Shown one piece after another: positions 50,601-59,530 of a stretch of DNA of 64,000 nucleotides. A program made the translations under genes and the position numbers. The stretch's first letter is position 1, and every line of letters begins with the position of its first letter. The notes beneath the pieces were generated by a model. It saw only the letters and a list, made by a program, of their open reading frames with translations. It was not told the DNA's origin and made no database searches. The stretch lies in contig NZ_SLXQ01000001.1 in NCBI RefSeq assembly GCF_004340875.1, forward strand, positions 868,001 to 932,000. The letters run 5' to 3'. The stretch comes from Tamaricihabitans halophyticus (lineage in GTDB: Bacteria; Actinomycetota; Actinomycetes; Mycobacteriales; Pseudonocardiaceae).

Positions 50601-51943
50601 TTGTCATCGAGAACTGTGCCATCGCGACCGTGGACGGCGCCGGCACCGAGTACGAATCCGGGCATATCGCGATGGAGGGCGCGCAGATCACCTCGGTCGG
50701 CGCCGGGCCCGGCCCCAAGGGCGGTAAGCGGATCGATGGCAGCGGTTGCCTGGCCACTCCAGGGCTGGTGAACAGCCACCATCATCTCTATCAGTGGGTG
50801 ACAAGGGGGCTTTCCGTCGAGTCCACTTTGTTCGAATGGCTGACCGAGCTGTATCCGGTGTGGGCGCGGATCGACGCGGAAGCCGTTTCGGCGGCCAGCC
50901 GCGCCGGGCTCGGCTGGCTCGCACTGTCCGGCTGTACTACGAGCAGCGATCACCACTACGTGTTCCCGGAGGGCGCGGGAGATCTACTCGCCGCCGAGAT
51001 CGCGGCGGCACGGGAGATCGGGCTGCGCTTTCACCCCACCAGGGGTTCGATGGATCGCGGTCGCTCCGCGGGCGGGCTGCCCCCGGACAGTGTGGTTGAG
51101 GATGTGGACACCGTCCTCGCAGCTACCGAAGCGGCGATCGACGCCTACCACGACCCCTCACCAGAATCCATGCTGCGGATCGGTATCGCGCCGTGTTCGC
51201 CGTTCTCGGTTTCCAGCGAGCTACTGGTCAGTGCACGGGAACTGGCCAGTGCACGTAATGTCCGTCTGCACACCCATCTGGCCGAAACGCTGGACGAGGA
51301 CGAGTTCTGCCTCGCCACGCACGGCTGCACGCCGACCGAGTACCTTGACTCCCTTGGTTGGCTCGGCGAAGACGTCTGGCTCGCGCACTGCGTGCACCTT
51401 TCCGACGCCGCGGTGAAGCGACTGGGTGCCACCGGCACGAGCGTGGCACACTGCCCCAGCTCCAACGCGCGGCTCGGCGCCGGCCTCGCCCCGGCACGCG
51501 CGCTTCTCGACGCGGGAGTCTCGGTTGGACTCGGCGTGGACGGCGCCGCGTCCCAGGAGTCCGGGATGCTCATCGAGGAGCTTCGGCAGGCGCTCTACGT
51601 GGCGCGGCTGCGCGGCGGCCCAACCGCACTGCGTAGCAGGCAGGCATTGGCCATGGGCACCATCGGTGGCGCGCGGGCACTCGGCAGAGAGCAGGAGATC
51701 GGCTCGCTGGAGCCGGGCAAGCTCGCCGATATCGCGCTGTGGCGTGTGGACGGTCTTGGACACGCGGACATCACCGATCCGGTCGCCGCACTCGTACTCG
51801 GCCCACCCGCGCCAGTCGAGCTGCTGACCGTGCAAGGCGAAACCATCGTGGAACGCGGCGAGCTGCGTACCGCCGACCAAACCGAGTTGGCCAGGCAGGC
51901 CCGCGCCACACATCTGCGGCTGACCAGGGAGGAGCAACGATGA
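50597..51943 (+). CDS. Amidohydrolase, probable 8-oxoguanine deaminase
   Basis: A 448-residue amidohydrolase. The metal motif is HHHLYQW, a second set SDHHYVF follows, then HTHLAE, H in LAHCVHL, and the catalytic Asp in GLGVDGAASQ. This pattern and the purine context match 8-oxoguanine deaminase, which makes urate from 8-oxoguanine; related families such as guanine deaminase and hydroxydechloroatrazine hydrolase are alternatives. Start is GTG 50597 behind AGGAGG. It lies between the iron-sulfur and molybdenum subunit genes of xanthine dehydrogenase, coupled at both ends by four-base overlaps, which strongly supports a purine role. Confidence 0.82.
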   Translation: MIVIENCAIATVDGAGTEYESGHIAMEGAQITSVGAGPGPKGGKRIDGSGCLATPGLVNSHHHLYQWVTRGLSVESTLFEWLTELYPVWARIDAEAVSAASRAGLGWLALSGCTTSSDHHYVFPEGAGDLLAAEIAAAREIGLRFHPTRGSMDRGRSAGGLPPDSVVEDVDTVLAATEAAIDAYHDPSPESMLRIGIAPCSPFSVSSELLVSARELASARNVRLHTHLAETLDEDEFCLATHGCTPTEYLDSLGWLGEDVWLAHCVHLSDAAVKRLGATGTSVAHCPSSNARLGAGLAPARALLDAGVSVGLGVDGAASQESGMLIEELRQALYVARLRGGPTALRSRQALAMGTIGGARALGREQEIGSLEPGKLADIALWRVDGLGHADITDPVAALVLGPPAPVELLTVQGETIVERGELRTADQTELARQARATHLRLTREEQR

Positions 51944-54243
51944 GCGCCCCCGCGAATATCGACGCACCAACCAGGGACGGGGTAGGCGACAGTCCACAGC
52001 GGCCAGACGGGATCGGCAAGGTAACCGGCGAGTTCGCCTACGCCTCGGATCTGTGGCATGACGATATGCTGTGGGGCGCCACCCTGCGCAGCCCGCATCC
52101 GTACGCCCGGATCCGGTCGATCGATATCAGCGCGGCCCTTGCCCACCCCGGCGTTTACGCCGTACTGACCCACGAAGACGTTCCTGGCGCCAAGTACTAC
52201 GGGCTGGACCATGTCGATCAACCCGTGCTCGCCATCGACACGGTGCGCTATCAGGGTGAACCGGTGGCACTGGTTGCCGCCGAGCATCCGGAGATCGCCC
52301 GGCGGGCCCTCGCCAAGATCGAGGTCAGCTACGACGTACTCGAACCGCTGACCGACCCGCGCAAGGCGGCATTCGACGCTACCGCGCCGGCTCTGCACGA
52401 ACACGGCAACATCGTCCGCCACCAGCCGGTCCGGTTCGGCAAGATCAGCGAAGGGCAGCGCGCGGCAGAGGTAGTGGTGCGCGGCGAGTACCAGGTCGGT
52501 ATGCAGGATCAGGCGTTCCTCGGCCCGGAGGCCGGCCTCGCCGTACCGACCGAGGACGGCGGGATCGAGCTCTACGTGGCCACCCAGTGGATGCACGTCG
52601 ATCTGCGGCAGATCGCGCCATGCCTTGCCCTGCCCGAGGACAAGGTCCGGATGACACTGTCCGGTGTGGGCGGTGCGTTCGGTGCGCGCGAGGACCTGTC
52701 CATGCAGGTACACGCCGCCATGCTGGCGCTGCACACCGGTAAGCCGATCAAGATCGTGTACAACCGCGAGGAGTCCTTCTTCGGACATGTGCACCGGCAC
52801 CCCGCGCTGATGCGCTACGAACACGGCGCGTGGCGGGACGGCACGCTGGTGTATGCCAAAGCTGAGATCATCCTGGATGGCGGCGCCTACACCTCGTCCA
52901 CCATGAACGTGGTTGCCAACGCCGCCTCGCTTGGCGTTGGCCCGTATTCCGTGCCGCATATCGAGATCGACACCTACGGCGTGTATACCAACAACCCGCC
53001 GTGTGGCGCGATGCGTGGTTTCGGCGCGGTGCAGGCCTGCTACGGGTACGAATCGCAGATGGACAGGCTGGCCGCCGAACTCGACATGCATCCGCTCGAG
53101 GTGCGCCGGATCAACGCGATCAGCCAGGGCAGCGTGCTGGCGAACGGTCAGGTCGTGGATACGCCGGCCCCGCTCGCGGAGATGCTCGACCGGTTGGCCG
53201 CGACGCCGCAACCGGAACCGGCGGATCAGACGGATATCCGTAATCTGCCCGGTGGCGCGGCCAACACGACGCATGGCGAGGGTGTCCGGCGCGGCATCGG
53301 CTACGGCGTGGGGTTGAAGAACATCTGCTTCTCCGAAGGCGCCGACGACTACTCGACGGCACGGGTCCGGTTGGCCGCGGTCGGTGGCGAGCCGACGGCG
53401 CTGGTGCACACCGCCGCCGCCGAGGTCGGTCAGGGTCTGGTAACCCTGCAGGGCCAGATCGTGCGCACCGAGCTCGGCATCGAACGCGTCGTCATCGCGC
53501 CGGCCGACACCCAGATCGGCGACGCCGGTTCCACATCGGCTTCCCGACAGTCCTATATGACGGGCGGTGCGGTCAAGGTCGCCTGCGAAGCGGTTCGCGA
53601 GATGATCTTCGAACGAGCCGCCGACCAGTTCGGCGTGCCGGCCGACGAGCTGTCCCTCGCCGGCGGCAAGATCGTTGCCCAATGCGCCGGAGTGCTGGCC
53701 GCGCTGGCTGATTTCCTTGGCACGGAGCCGATCGAGGCGGTCCGCGAGTTCCATCACCGGCCAACCCAGCGCATGGATCCGGTAACCGGACAGGGCGACT
53801 CGCATACCCAGCTCGCGTTGTGCGTGCACCGCGCCGTGGTCGATGTGGACGTCGAGCTCGGGCTGCTCAAAGTGGTCGAGCTCGCCGCCGTGCAGGACGT
53901 CGGCAAGGTCCTGCACCGCAACTCCCTTGAAGGACAGATCCACGGTGGGACCGCACAGGGCCTTGGTCTCGCCGTCCTCGAGGAGATCCAGGTCGTGGAC
54001 GGGTTGATTCGCAATCCGTCCTTCACCGACTACCTGATTCCAACCATCCTTGATATGCCGCCGATGCGGCTGGACATTCTGGAAAACCCCGATCCGCACG
54101 CGCCCTACGGGCTACGCGGTGCGGGCGAGCCGCCCACGCTTTCGTCCACCCCGGCGATCGCGGCGGCCATCCGGGACGCCACCGGTCTCCCGCTGACCCG
54201 GGTACCGATTGGCCCCGAGGACATCATCCACAGCGTCAAGTAG
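51940..54243 (+). CDS. Xanthine dehydrogenase, molybdenum-binding subunit
   Basis: A 767-residue large subunit that holds the molybdopterin cofactor. Visible motifs are GVGGAFGARED (cofactor contact), CGAMRGFGAVQACY (Arg of the substrate pocket), GQGLVTLQGQIVRTELG near the cofactor site, and the catalytic Glu in YGLRGAGEPPTLS close to the C-terminus. Length is normal for the three-subunit bacterial enzyme. The start overlaps the deaminase stop (ATGA). No XdhC-type maturation factor is encoded here. Confidence 0.93.
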   Translation: MSAPANIDAPTRDGVGDSPQRPDGIGKVTGEFAYASDLWHDDMLWGATLRSPHPYARIRSIDISAALAHPGVYAVLTHEDVPGAKYYGLDHVDQPVLAIDTVRYQGEPVALVAAEHPEIARRALAKIEVSYDVLEPLTDPRKAAFDATAPALHEHGNIVRHQPVRFGKISEGQRAAEVVVRGEYQVGMQDQAFLGPEAGLAVPTEDGGIELYVATQWMHVDLRQIAPCLALPEDKVRMTLSGVGGAFGAREDLSMQVHAAMLALHTGKPIKIVYNREESFFGHVHRHPALMRYEHGAWRDGTLVYAKAEIILDGGAYTSSTMNVVANAASLGVGPYSVPHIEIDTYGVYTNNPPCGAMRGFGAVQACYGYESQMDRLAAELDMHPLEVRRINAISQGSVLANGQVVDTPAPLAEMLDRLAATPQPEPADQTDIRNLPGGAANTTHGEGVRRGIGYGVGLKNICFSEGADDYSTARVRLAAVGGEPTALVHTAAAEVGQGLVTLQGQIVRTELGIERVVIAPADTQIGDAGSTSASRQSYMTGGAVKVACEAVREMIFERAADQFGVPADELSLAGGKIVAQCAGVLAALADFLGTEPIEAVREFHHRPTQRMDPVTGQGDSHTQLALCVHRAVVDVDVELGLLKVVELAAVQDVGKVLHRNSLEGQIHGGTAQGLGLAVLEEIQVVDGLIRNPSFTDYLIPTILDMPPMRLDILENPDPHAPYGLRGAGEPPTLSSTPAIAAAIRDATGLPLTRVPIGPEDIIHSVK

Positions 54244-54263
54244 CAACGAGGCTAGCTCCCCAG

Positions 54264-54285
54264 CCCGTACGGATAGCCGCACGGG
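54264..54285 (+). terminator. Hairpin between the xanthine dehydrogenase and permease genes
   Basis: CCCGT pairs with ACGGG and CGG with CCG inside it, with one opposing base pair mismatch and a four-base loop. It lies 20 bases after the dehydrogenase stop and 35 before the permease start. It may act as a partial terminator or processing site that lowers expression of downstream genes. Confidence 0.4.
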
Positions 54286-54320
54286 TGGGACAAGTATGTC
54301 CATTTCGGGAGGACGTAACC

Positions 54321-55748
54321 ATGAGCACCACCGAAGCTCGCCGGAGTCAGCGCGGCTCCTTAGCCGATCGCTGGTTCCAGATCAGCGCGCGTGGCTCCAC
54401 CCCCGGCCGTGAGGTACGCGGCGGCATCACCAACTTCGTCGCCATCGCCTACATCGTGGTGCTCAACCCGCTGATTCTGAGCGGTGCCACCGATGTCAAC
54501 GGCGAACGGCTCTCGCTTGCCGGGCTCACCACCATGACCGCGCTGTCCGCTGGGCTGATGAGCCTGCTGATGGGCATCGTCGGCCGGGCACCGCTGGCCA
54601 TGGCAGCCGGGTTGAGCGTGAACGCGGTAGTCGCCTACCAGGTGGCCCCGCAGGTCACCTGGCCACAGGCGATGGGCCTGGTCGTGGTGGAGGGCCTGCT
54701 GATCCTGTTGCTCGCCGCGAGCGGGATCCGCACCATGATCGTGAACGCCATCCCGCGCAGCCTGAAGCTGGCTATTGGCGTCGGTATCGGCATGTTCGTC
54801 GCGCTGATTGGCCTGGTACACGCCGGGTTCGTCAGCCGGAGGCCGGATGCCGCGGACACCGACGTTCCGGTACAGCTGGGCGAAGGTGGCCGGCTGGTCG
54901 GCTGGCCGATCGTGATATTCGCGTTCGGACTGATCCTGATGTTCGCGCTCTACAGCCGCCGCACCCCTGGCGCGATCCTGACCAGCATCCTCGGCGCCAC
55001 GGTGCTCGCGGTAGTGGTCGAGGCCATCTGGCACCCGGGCGGCTGGGGCCTGGTCACGCCGACGCTGCCGGATCAAGTGGTTGCGCTGCCGGACTTCTCA
55101 CTGTTCGGTCGGATCGACATCATCGGCGCGTTGACCACGATCCCGCTGGTGACGCTGCTGGTTTTCGTCTTCACCCTGGTGCTTTCCGGCTTCTTCGACG
55201 CGATCGGCGCGGTACTCGGTGTCGGCGAGGAGGCCGGACTGGTCAACGAGGACGGCCGGATGCCGACGCTTGGCCGGATCATGGTGGTGGACGGGATCGC
55301 CGCCGCCTTCGGCGGTGTCACCTCCAGCTCGGCGAACACCGTGTTCGTCGAATCGGCCGCCGGGGTGAAGGAAGGCGCGCGCACCGGGCTGGCCAGTGTG
55401 GTCACCGGTGGCCTGTTCCTGGTCGTGATGTTCATGGCGCCGCTGGCCGCGGTGATCCCGCAGGCCGCAGCGTCGCCGGCACTGGTGCTGGTCGGCGGAT
55501 TGATGGCGATGCAGTGCCGGAATATCGACTGGTCCGATGTGGAGATAGCGCTACCCGCGTTTCTGGTCATCGCGATCCCCGCGTTCACCTACTCGGTCAC
55601 CACCGGGGTTGGTGCCGGCGTGCTCGCCTACACGGTGATCAAGGCCGCGCGCGGCAAATGGCGGGAACCTGGCTGGCTGATCTGGTCGCTTTCCGTGGTG
55701 TTCCTTGCCTACTTCGCGATCGACGGTTTGGAGCGGCTGGCCAGCTGA
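54321..55748 (+). CDS. NCS2-family purine permease (AzgA type)
   Basis: A 475-residue transporter with about 12-14 hydrophobic segments. The AzgA/PbuG pattern is clear: REVRGGITNFVAIAYIVVLN at the start, GLSVNAVVAYQV, and SGFFDAIGAVLGVG with TSSSANTVFVESAAGVKEGA-type helices. AzgA members import hypoxanthine, guanine or adenine by proton symport. Start ATG 54321 follows GGGAGGAC. It supplies substrates for the xanthine dehydrogenase and deaminase encoded before it. Confidence 0.9.
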   Translation: MSTTEARRSQRGSLADRWFQISARGSTPGREVRGGITNFVAIAYIVVLNPLILSGATDVNGERLSLAGLTTMTALSAGLMSLLMGIVGRAPLAMAAGLSVNAVVAYQVAPQVTWPQAMGLVVVEGLLILLLAASGIRTMIVNAIPRSLKLAIGVGIGMFVALIGLVHAGFVSRRPDAADTDVPVQLGEGGRLVGWPIVIFAFGLILMFALYSRRTPGAILTSILGATVLAVVVEAIWHPGGWGLVTPTLPDQVVALPDFSLFGRIDIIGALTTIPLVTLLVFVFTLVLSGFFDAIGAVLGVGEEAGLVNEDGRMPTLGRIMVVDGIAAAFGGVTSSSANTVFVESAAGVKEGARTGLASVVTGGLFLVVMFMAPLAAVIPQAAASPALVLVGGLMAMQCRNIDWSDVEIALPAFLVIAIPAFTYSVTTGVGAGVLAYTVIKAARGKWREPGWLIWSLSVVFLAYFAIDGLERLAS

Positions 55749-55768
55749 CCTTCCTCAAGGAGTCCTCG

Positions 55769-56152
55769 ATGGTGCACATGTTTCTGAACGGTGGCGGGAT
55801 GCGTGGCGGGCCACTGCACCACCAACTGTGTGGCGCCCCGCTGGTACGCGAAGCACGGACCGCGCCAAGGTACCGGTTCTACTCGGTGAACGACCAGTTC
55901 CCCGCGCTGGACCCGGTTCCGGCTGGTGGGGTCGCGGTACACGGCGAGGTTTATGACGTGCCGCTGGAGACCTTGCGGGATTCACTACTGCCGGCCGAAC
56001 CGGCCGAGTTGGAGTTCGGGGTGATCGAGTTGGACGATGGCAGCGCCTCGCTCGCGGTGCTGCTGCGGCGCGAGTATCACCATACGGCGAGGCTGACCGA
56101 GATATCCGAGATCGCCGCATGGCGGACCTATCAGGAGGGACAACGAGAATGA
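55769..56152 (+). CDS. Allophanate hydrolase C-terminal-like (gamma-glutamylcyclotransferase-fold) protein
   Basis: A 127-residue protein that resembles the C-terminal domain of allophanate hydrolase (AtzF-type), a gamma-glutamylcyclotransferase-like fold: HMFLNGGGMRGG near the start and YSVNDQFPAL, then VHGEVYDVPLETL. No amidase domain is attached. Stand-alone forms occur in purine and ureide operons, where they may process a ureido or carbamoyl intermediate; the reaction is not known. Start ATG 55769 follows AAGGAG. It overlaps the Hyi gene by four bases. Confidence 0.72.
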   Translation: MVHMFLNGGGMRGGPLHHQLCGAPLVREARTAPRYRFYSVNDQFPALDPVPAGGVAVHGEVYDVPLETLRDSLLPAEPAELEFGVIELDDGSASLAVLLRREYHHTARLTEISEIAAWRTYQEGQRE

Positions 56153-56946
56153 CCGCAGCGAGCATCCGCTTCGACCTGAACTGCTCGATCCAGCTCACCG
56201 ACCTACCGCTGGCCAACCGCCCGGCGGCGGCGAAGGCCGCTGGTTTCGACGCGGTGGAGTTCTGGTGGCCGTTCTCCTCGGCCACCCCCGGTGACGCCGA
56301 AGTGGACGCTTTCGTGCGCTCGATCAACGACGCCGGGGTAGCGCTGGTGGGGTTGAACTTCGTGGATGGCCTGCCGGAGCATCGCGGGTTCGCCTCGGTT
56401 CCCGATGCCCGGCAGCGGTTCCGGGACAACGTGGATATCGCGGTCGGCATCGCCGAGGCGACTGGTTGCCGCGCTTTGAACGCGCTGTACGGAAACCGGA
56501 TACCCGGTGTCGATCCGCGTACACAGGACGAGCTGGCACGGGAGAACCTGGTACACGCCGCGGCGGCGGCTGATCGGATCGGCGCGGTTGTGCTACTCGA
56601 GGCGCTGAACTCCTACGAGTCGCCGGACTATCCGATCGTCTCCGCCAAGGCGGCACTGGACCTGATCGCGGAACTGCCCGCGGGAAACATCCGGTTTCTC
56701 GCGGATCTCTACCACCTGGCCCGGATGGACGAGGACCTGCCCGCGCTGATCGCGGCGCATGCCAGCGAGTTCGGCCACGTGCAGATCGCCGACACGCCAG
56801 GAAGGGGCGCGCCAGGGACAGGAGAGCTGGACTTCGCCGCGCTGCTGAGCGGGCTGGTCGAACACGGCTACACCGGCTGCATCGGCGCGGAATACAAGGG
56901 ATCGGCCAGCTTTGCCTGGCTACCGGAACTGAAGGGAAGTCAATGA
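56149..56946 (+). CDS. hyi: Hydroxypyruvate isomerase-like TIM-barrel protein
   Basis: A 265-residue TIM-barrel sugar isomerase of the hydroxypyruvate isomerase family: DLNCSIQLTDLPL at the start, EFWWPFS, the catalytic Glu in LLEALNSYESPDYP, and D/H in FLADLYHLARMDED. It interconverts hydroxypyruvate and tartronate semialdehyde. Gcl, reductase and glycerate kinase genes follow, the same set as in the E. coli glyoxylate operon. ATGA overlaps link it to both neighbours. Confidence 0.88.
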   Translation: MTAASIRFDLNCSIQLTDLPLANRPAAAKAAGFDAVEFWWPFSSATPGDAEVDAFVRSINDAGVALVGLNFVDGLPEHRGFASVPDARQRFRDNVDIAVGIAEATGCRALNALYGNRIPGVDPRTQDELARENLVHAAAAADRIGAVVLLEALNSYESPDYPIVSAKAALDLIAELPAGNIRFLADLYHLARMDEDLPALIAAHASEFGHVQIADTPGRGAPGTGELDFAALLSGLVEHGYTGCIGAEYKGSASFAWLPELKGSQ

Positions 56947-57839
56947 GCAGTAGTGCGCAGACGATCGCGTTCATCGGGCTCGGCATCATGGGCGCGCCGA
57001 TGGCCGGGCATCTGGTAGCCGCGGGGCACCAGGTGCGCGGGCACGATATCGCGCCGGCCGGACTGGCCCAGCTGTCCGCCGCTGGCGGCGAAACCGCCGG
57101 CAGCGTGGCCGAGGCGGTAGCCGAGGCCGATGTGGTGATCACGATGCTGCCGAACCACCCGCAGGTGGAGGCCGTGGTGCTCGGCGAGGACGGCGTGCTC
57201 AGCCACGCGAAACCGAACACCCTGCTCATCGATATGAGCACCATCCGTCCGGAGAGCTCGCAAACCATCGCCAGGCAGGGCGCGGAACGCGGCATCCGGG
57301 TACTCGACGCACCGGTTTCTGGCGGGCAAGCTGGCGCCGTCGAAGCTTCACTGTCCATTATGGTTGGTGGTAGCGACGATGACTTCGCCTCGGCGGAGGC
57401 CATCCTGGAATCACTCGGCACAACCATCGTGCACGTCGGGCCGGCCGGTGCCGGCCAGGTGGTGAAGGCGGCCAATCAGCTGCTTGTCGCCGGCATCATC
57501 GCGCTCAACGCGGAGGCGCTGCTGTTGCTGGAATCCTCCGGATTGGACGGCCGGAAGGGAATGGAGGTACTGGCCGGCGGGCTGGCCGGCAGCACCGTGC
57601 TGAACCGGAAGATCGACAACTTCGCGAACCGGGAGTTCAGCCCAGGATTCCGGATCGATCTGCACGACAAGGACATGGGCATCGTCGAGTCCGCCGCGCG
57701 GACGGCCGGTGTCGGGCTGCCGCTCGCCGGCCAGGTCGCACAGTTGGTCGCCGCGGCGAAGGCGCACGGCCTTGGCGGCCACGACCACTCGGCGCTGCTC
57801 GCGCTCATCGAGGACCTGAACGGAAAGGCGGCCGCATGA
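56943..57839 (+). CDS. glxR: Tartronate semialdehyde reductase (2-hydroxy-3-oxopropionate reductase)
   Basis: A 298-residue beta-hydroxyacid dehydrogenase. The NAD(P) fold begins FIGLGIMGAPMAGHL, the substrate motif is DAPVSGGQAGA, and the catalytic Lys is in GAGQVVKAANQLLVAG. It reduces tartronate semialdehyde to D-glycerate after Gcl. Related enzymes (3-hydroxyisobutyrate dehydrogenase) are possible from sequence alone, but the operon fixes the role with good confidence. Four-base overlaps on both sides. Confidence 0.9.
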   Translation: MSSSAQTIAFIGLGIMGAPMAGHLVAAGHQVRGHDIAPAGLAQLSAAGGETAGSVAEAVAEADVVITMLPNHPQVEAVVLGEDGVLSHAKPNTLLIDMSTIRPESSQTIARQGAERGIRVLDAPVSGGQAGAVEASLSIMVGGSDDDFASAEAILESLGTTIVHVGPAGAGQVVKAANQLLVAGIIALNAEALLLLESSGLDGRKGMEVLAGGLAGSTVLNRKIDNFANREFSPGFRIDLHDKDMGIVESAARTAGVGLPLAGQVAQLVAAAKAHGLGGHDHSALLALIEDLNGKAAA

Positions 57840-59530
57840 CCGAGATGTGGGCATGCGAAGCGGTTGTCGGCATACTCGAATCGGAAGGCGTCGACACGGT
57901 GTTCGGCTGCCCCGGCGCGGCCATCCTGCCGTTGTACGCGGCGCTGCGCGGGAGCGGGATCGAACACCTCATCGTGCGCCATGAAGAGGGCGCCACCCAT
58001 ATGGCCGACGGTTGGGCACGTACCAACGGCAACGTCGGCGTCGCCTTCGGCACCTCGGGTCCTGCTGGCACGAACATGATCACCGGCCTGTACACCGCGC
58101 AGGCGGACTCCATCCCGATCATCTGCGTTACCGGCCAGGCGCCCACCACGAAGCTGCACCAGGAAGCTTTCCAGGCGGTGGATATCGTGGAGATCGCCAA
58201 ACCGGTGACCAAATGGGCGGTGCAGGCGAAGGAGGCCGCGCAGCTGCCCTGGCTGTTCCGCGAAGCGTTCCGGATCGCCCGCTCGGGCCGGCCAGGGCCG
58301 GTACTCATCGATCTACCGCTGGACGTGCAGCGGCAGCGCATCGAATGGGACCCGGAGATCGACGCGCCGCTCGCGGTCAACCCGGTACGGCCGCATCAGC
58401 CACGGGTCGAGCGCGCACTGGACATGCTGCTCGCGGCACAGCGCCCGCTGCTCCTCGCCGGTGGTGGGGTGATCGGCGCGGAGGCAACCGAGGTGCTGCG
58501 CGAGGTGGCCGAGCTGCTGAACCTGCCGGTGCAGGCGACGCTGATGGGCAAGGGCGCGTTCCCGGAAGATCATCCACTTTATGCCGGGATGACCGGCGTG
58601 CAGACCACCCAGCGCTATGGCAATGCCTCCTTTTTGGAGTCTGATCTGGTGCTCGCCGTCGGGGCCAGGTTCGGTGATCGGCACACCGGCGCCCTCGATG
58701 TCTACAAGGGACAGCGGCAGTTCATTCAGGTGGATGTGGAACCGACCCAGCTGGGCAAGGTGTTCGGCCCAGACCTCGGAGTGGTTTCGGACGCTCGGTT
58801 GTTCCTGGAATCGCTACGGGATGCGGCACGCCGCCGGACCGAGATGCCGGAACGCGCCGGCTGGGTCGATCGGGTCACCGAGCTCAAGCAAACCCTGGTG
58901 CGCAGGGAAGACTACGACCAGGTACCGATCAAACCGGCGAGGGTGTTCGCCGAGATCAACGCGGCGTTCGAGCCGGACACGTATTTCGTGACGGCGATCG
59001 GGCTGTACCAGATCTGGTCCGGCATGTTTCAGAAGGCCTACCTGCCACGGCGTTATCAGGTGTGCGGGCAGGCCGGACCACTTGGCTGGGAGATACCTGC
59101 GGCGATCGGGGTGAAGAAGGCGAAACCCGAAGCCGAGGTGGTCGGCGTGGTCGGCGACTACTCGTTCCAGTTCCTGGTCGAGGAACTTGCCGTGGCCGCG
59201 CAGTACGACGTGCCGTTCGTACTGATAATGCTGAACAACACCTATCTAGGGCTGATCAGGCAGGCCGAGCTCGAGTTCGAGATGAACTACGAAGTGGACA
59301 TTCACTACGACGAGCACGGCACGGACAACGTCCGGCTGATGGAAGCCTACGGATGTTCCGGGCGCCGGGTGCGCGAACCCGGCGAGATCGCCGATGCCCT
59401 TGCCTGGGCGCGGAAACAGGCGGAGGCGACGAGCCGGCCGGTGCTGGTGGAGATCATGGTGGAGCGGGAGGCGAACTCGGCGCGCGGCCCGGCGATCAAC
59501 GCGGTGATCGAGCCGGAGCCGGTGCCGTGA
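57836..59530 (+). CDS. gcl: Glyoxylate carboligase with an unusual canonical glutamate
   Basis: A 564-residue ThDP-dependent enzyme that condenses two glyoxylates to tartronate semialdehyde and CO2. Family signatures include FGCPGAAILPLY, the QAVDIVEIAKPV segment, GQAGPLGWEIPAAIG, and the ThDP motif starting GDYSFQF with NNTYLGLIRQAE. In E. coli Gcl the canonical ThDP-activating glutamate is replaced by V51 (HVEG). Here the aligned residue is E50 (RHEEGATHMADG), as in acetohydroxyacid synthase and most other ThDP enzymes. The operon (Hyi, reductase, glycerate kinase) argues for Gcl function, but kinetics may differ. The start overlaps the reductase stop. Confidence 0.88.
   Translation: MTEMWACEAVVGILESEGVDTVFGCPGAAILPLYAALRGSGIEHLIVRHEEGATHMADGWARTNGNVGVAFGTSGPAGTNMITGLYTAQADSIPIICVTGQAPTTKLHQEAFQAVDIVEIAKPVTKWAVQAKEAAQLPWLFREAFRIARSGRPGPVLIDLPLDVQRQRIEWDPEIDAPLAVNPVRPHQPRVERALDMLLAAQRPLLLAGGGVIGAEATEVLREVAELLNLPVQATLMGKGAFPEDHPLYAGMTGVQTTQRYGNASFLESDLVLAVGARFGDRHTGALDVYKGQRQFIQVDVEPTQLGKVFGPDLGVVSDARLFLESLRDAARRRTEMPERAGWVDRVTELKQTLVRREDYDQVPIKPARVFAEINAAFEPDTYFVTAIGLYQIWSGMFQKAYLPRRYQVCGQAGPLGWEIPAAIGVKKAKPEAEVVGVVGDYSFQFLVEELAVAAQYDVPFVLIMLNNTYLGLIRQAELEFEMNYEVDIHYDEHGTDNVRLMEAYGCSGRRVREPGEIADALAWARKQAEATSRPVLVEIMVEREANSARGPAINAVIEPEPVP

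Noticed and set aside
51595-54099. 834-codon open frame on the minus strand
   Set aside because: Antisense to the xanthine dehydrogenase molybdenum subunit, which has clear motifs; the minus frame has none.
59062-59526. Upstream extension of the glycerate kinase frame
   Set aside because: It lies inside gcl in another frame; the family N-terminus begins exactly at GTG 59527.
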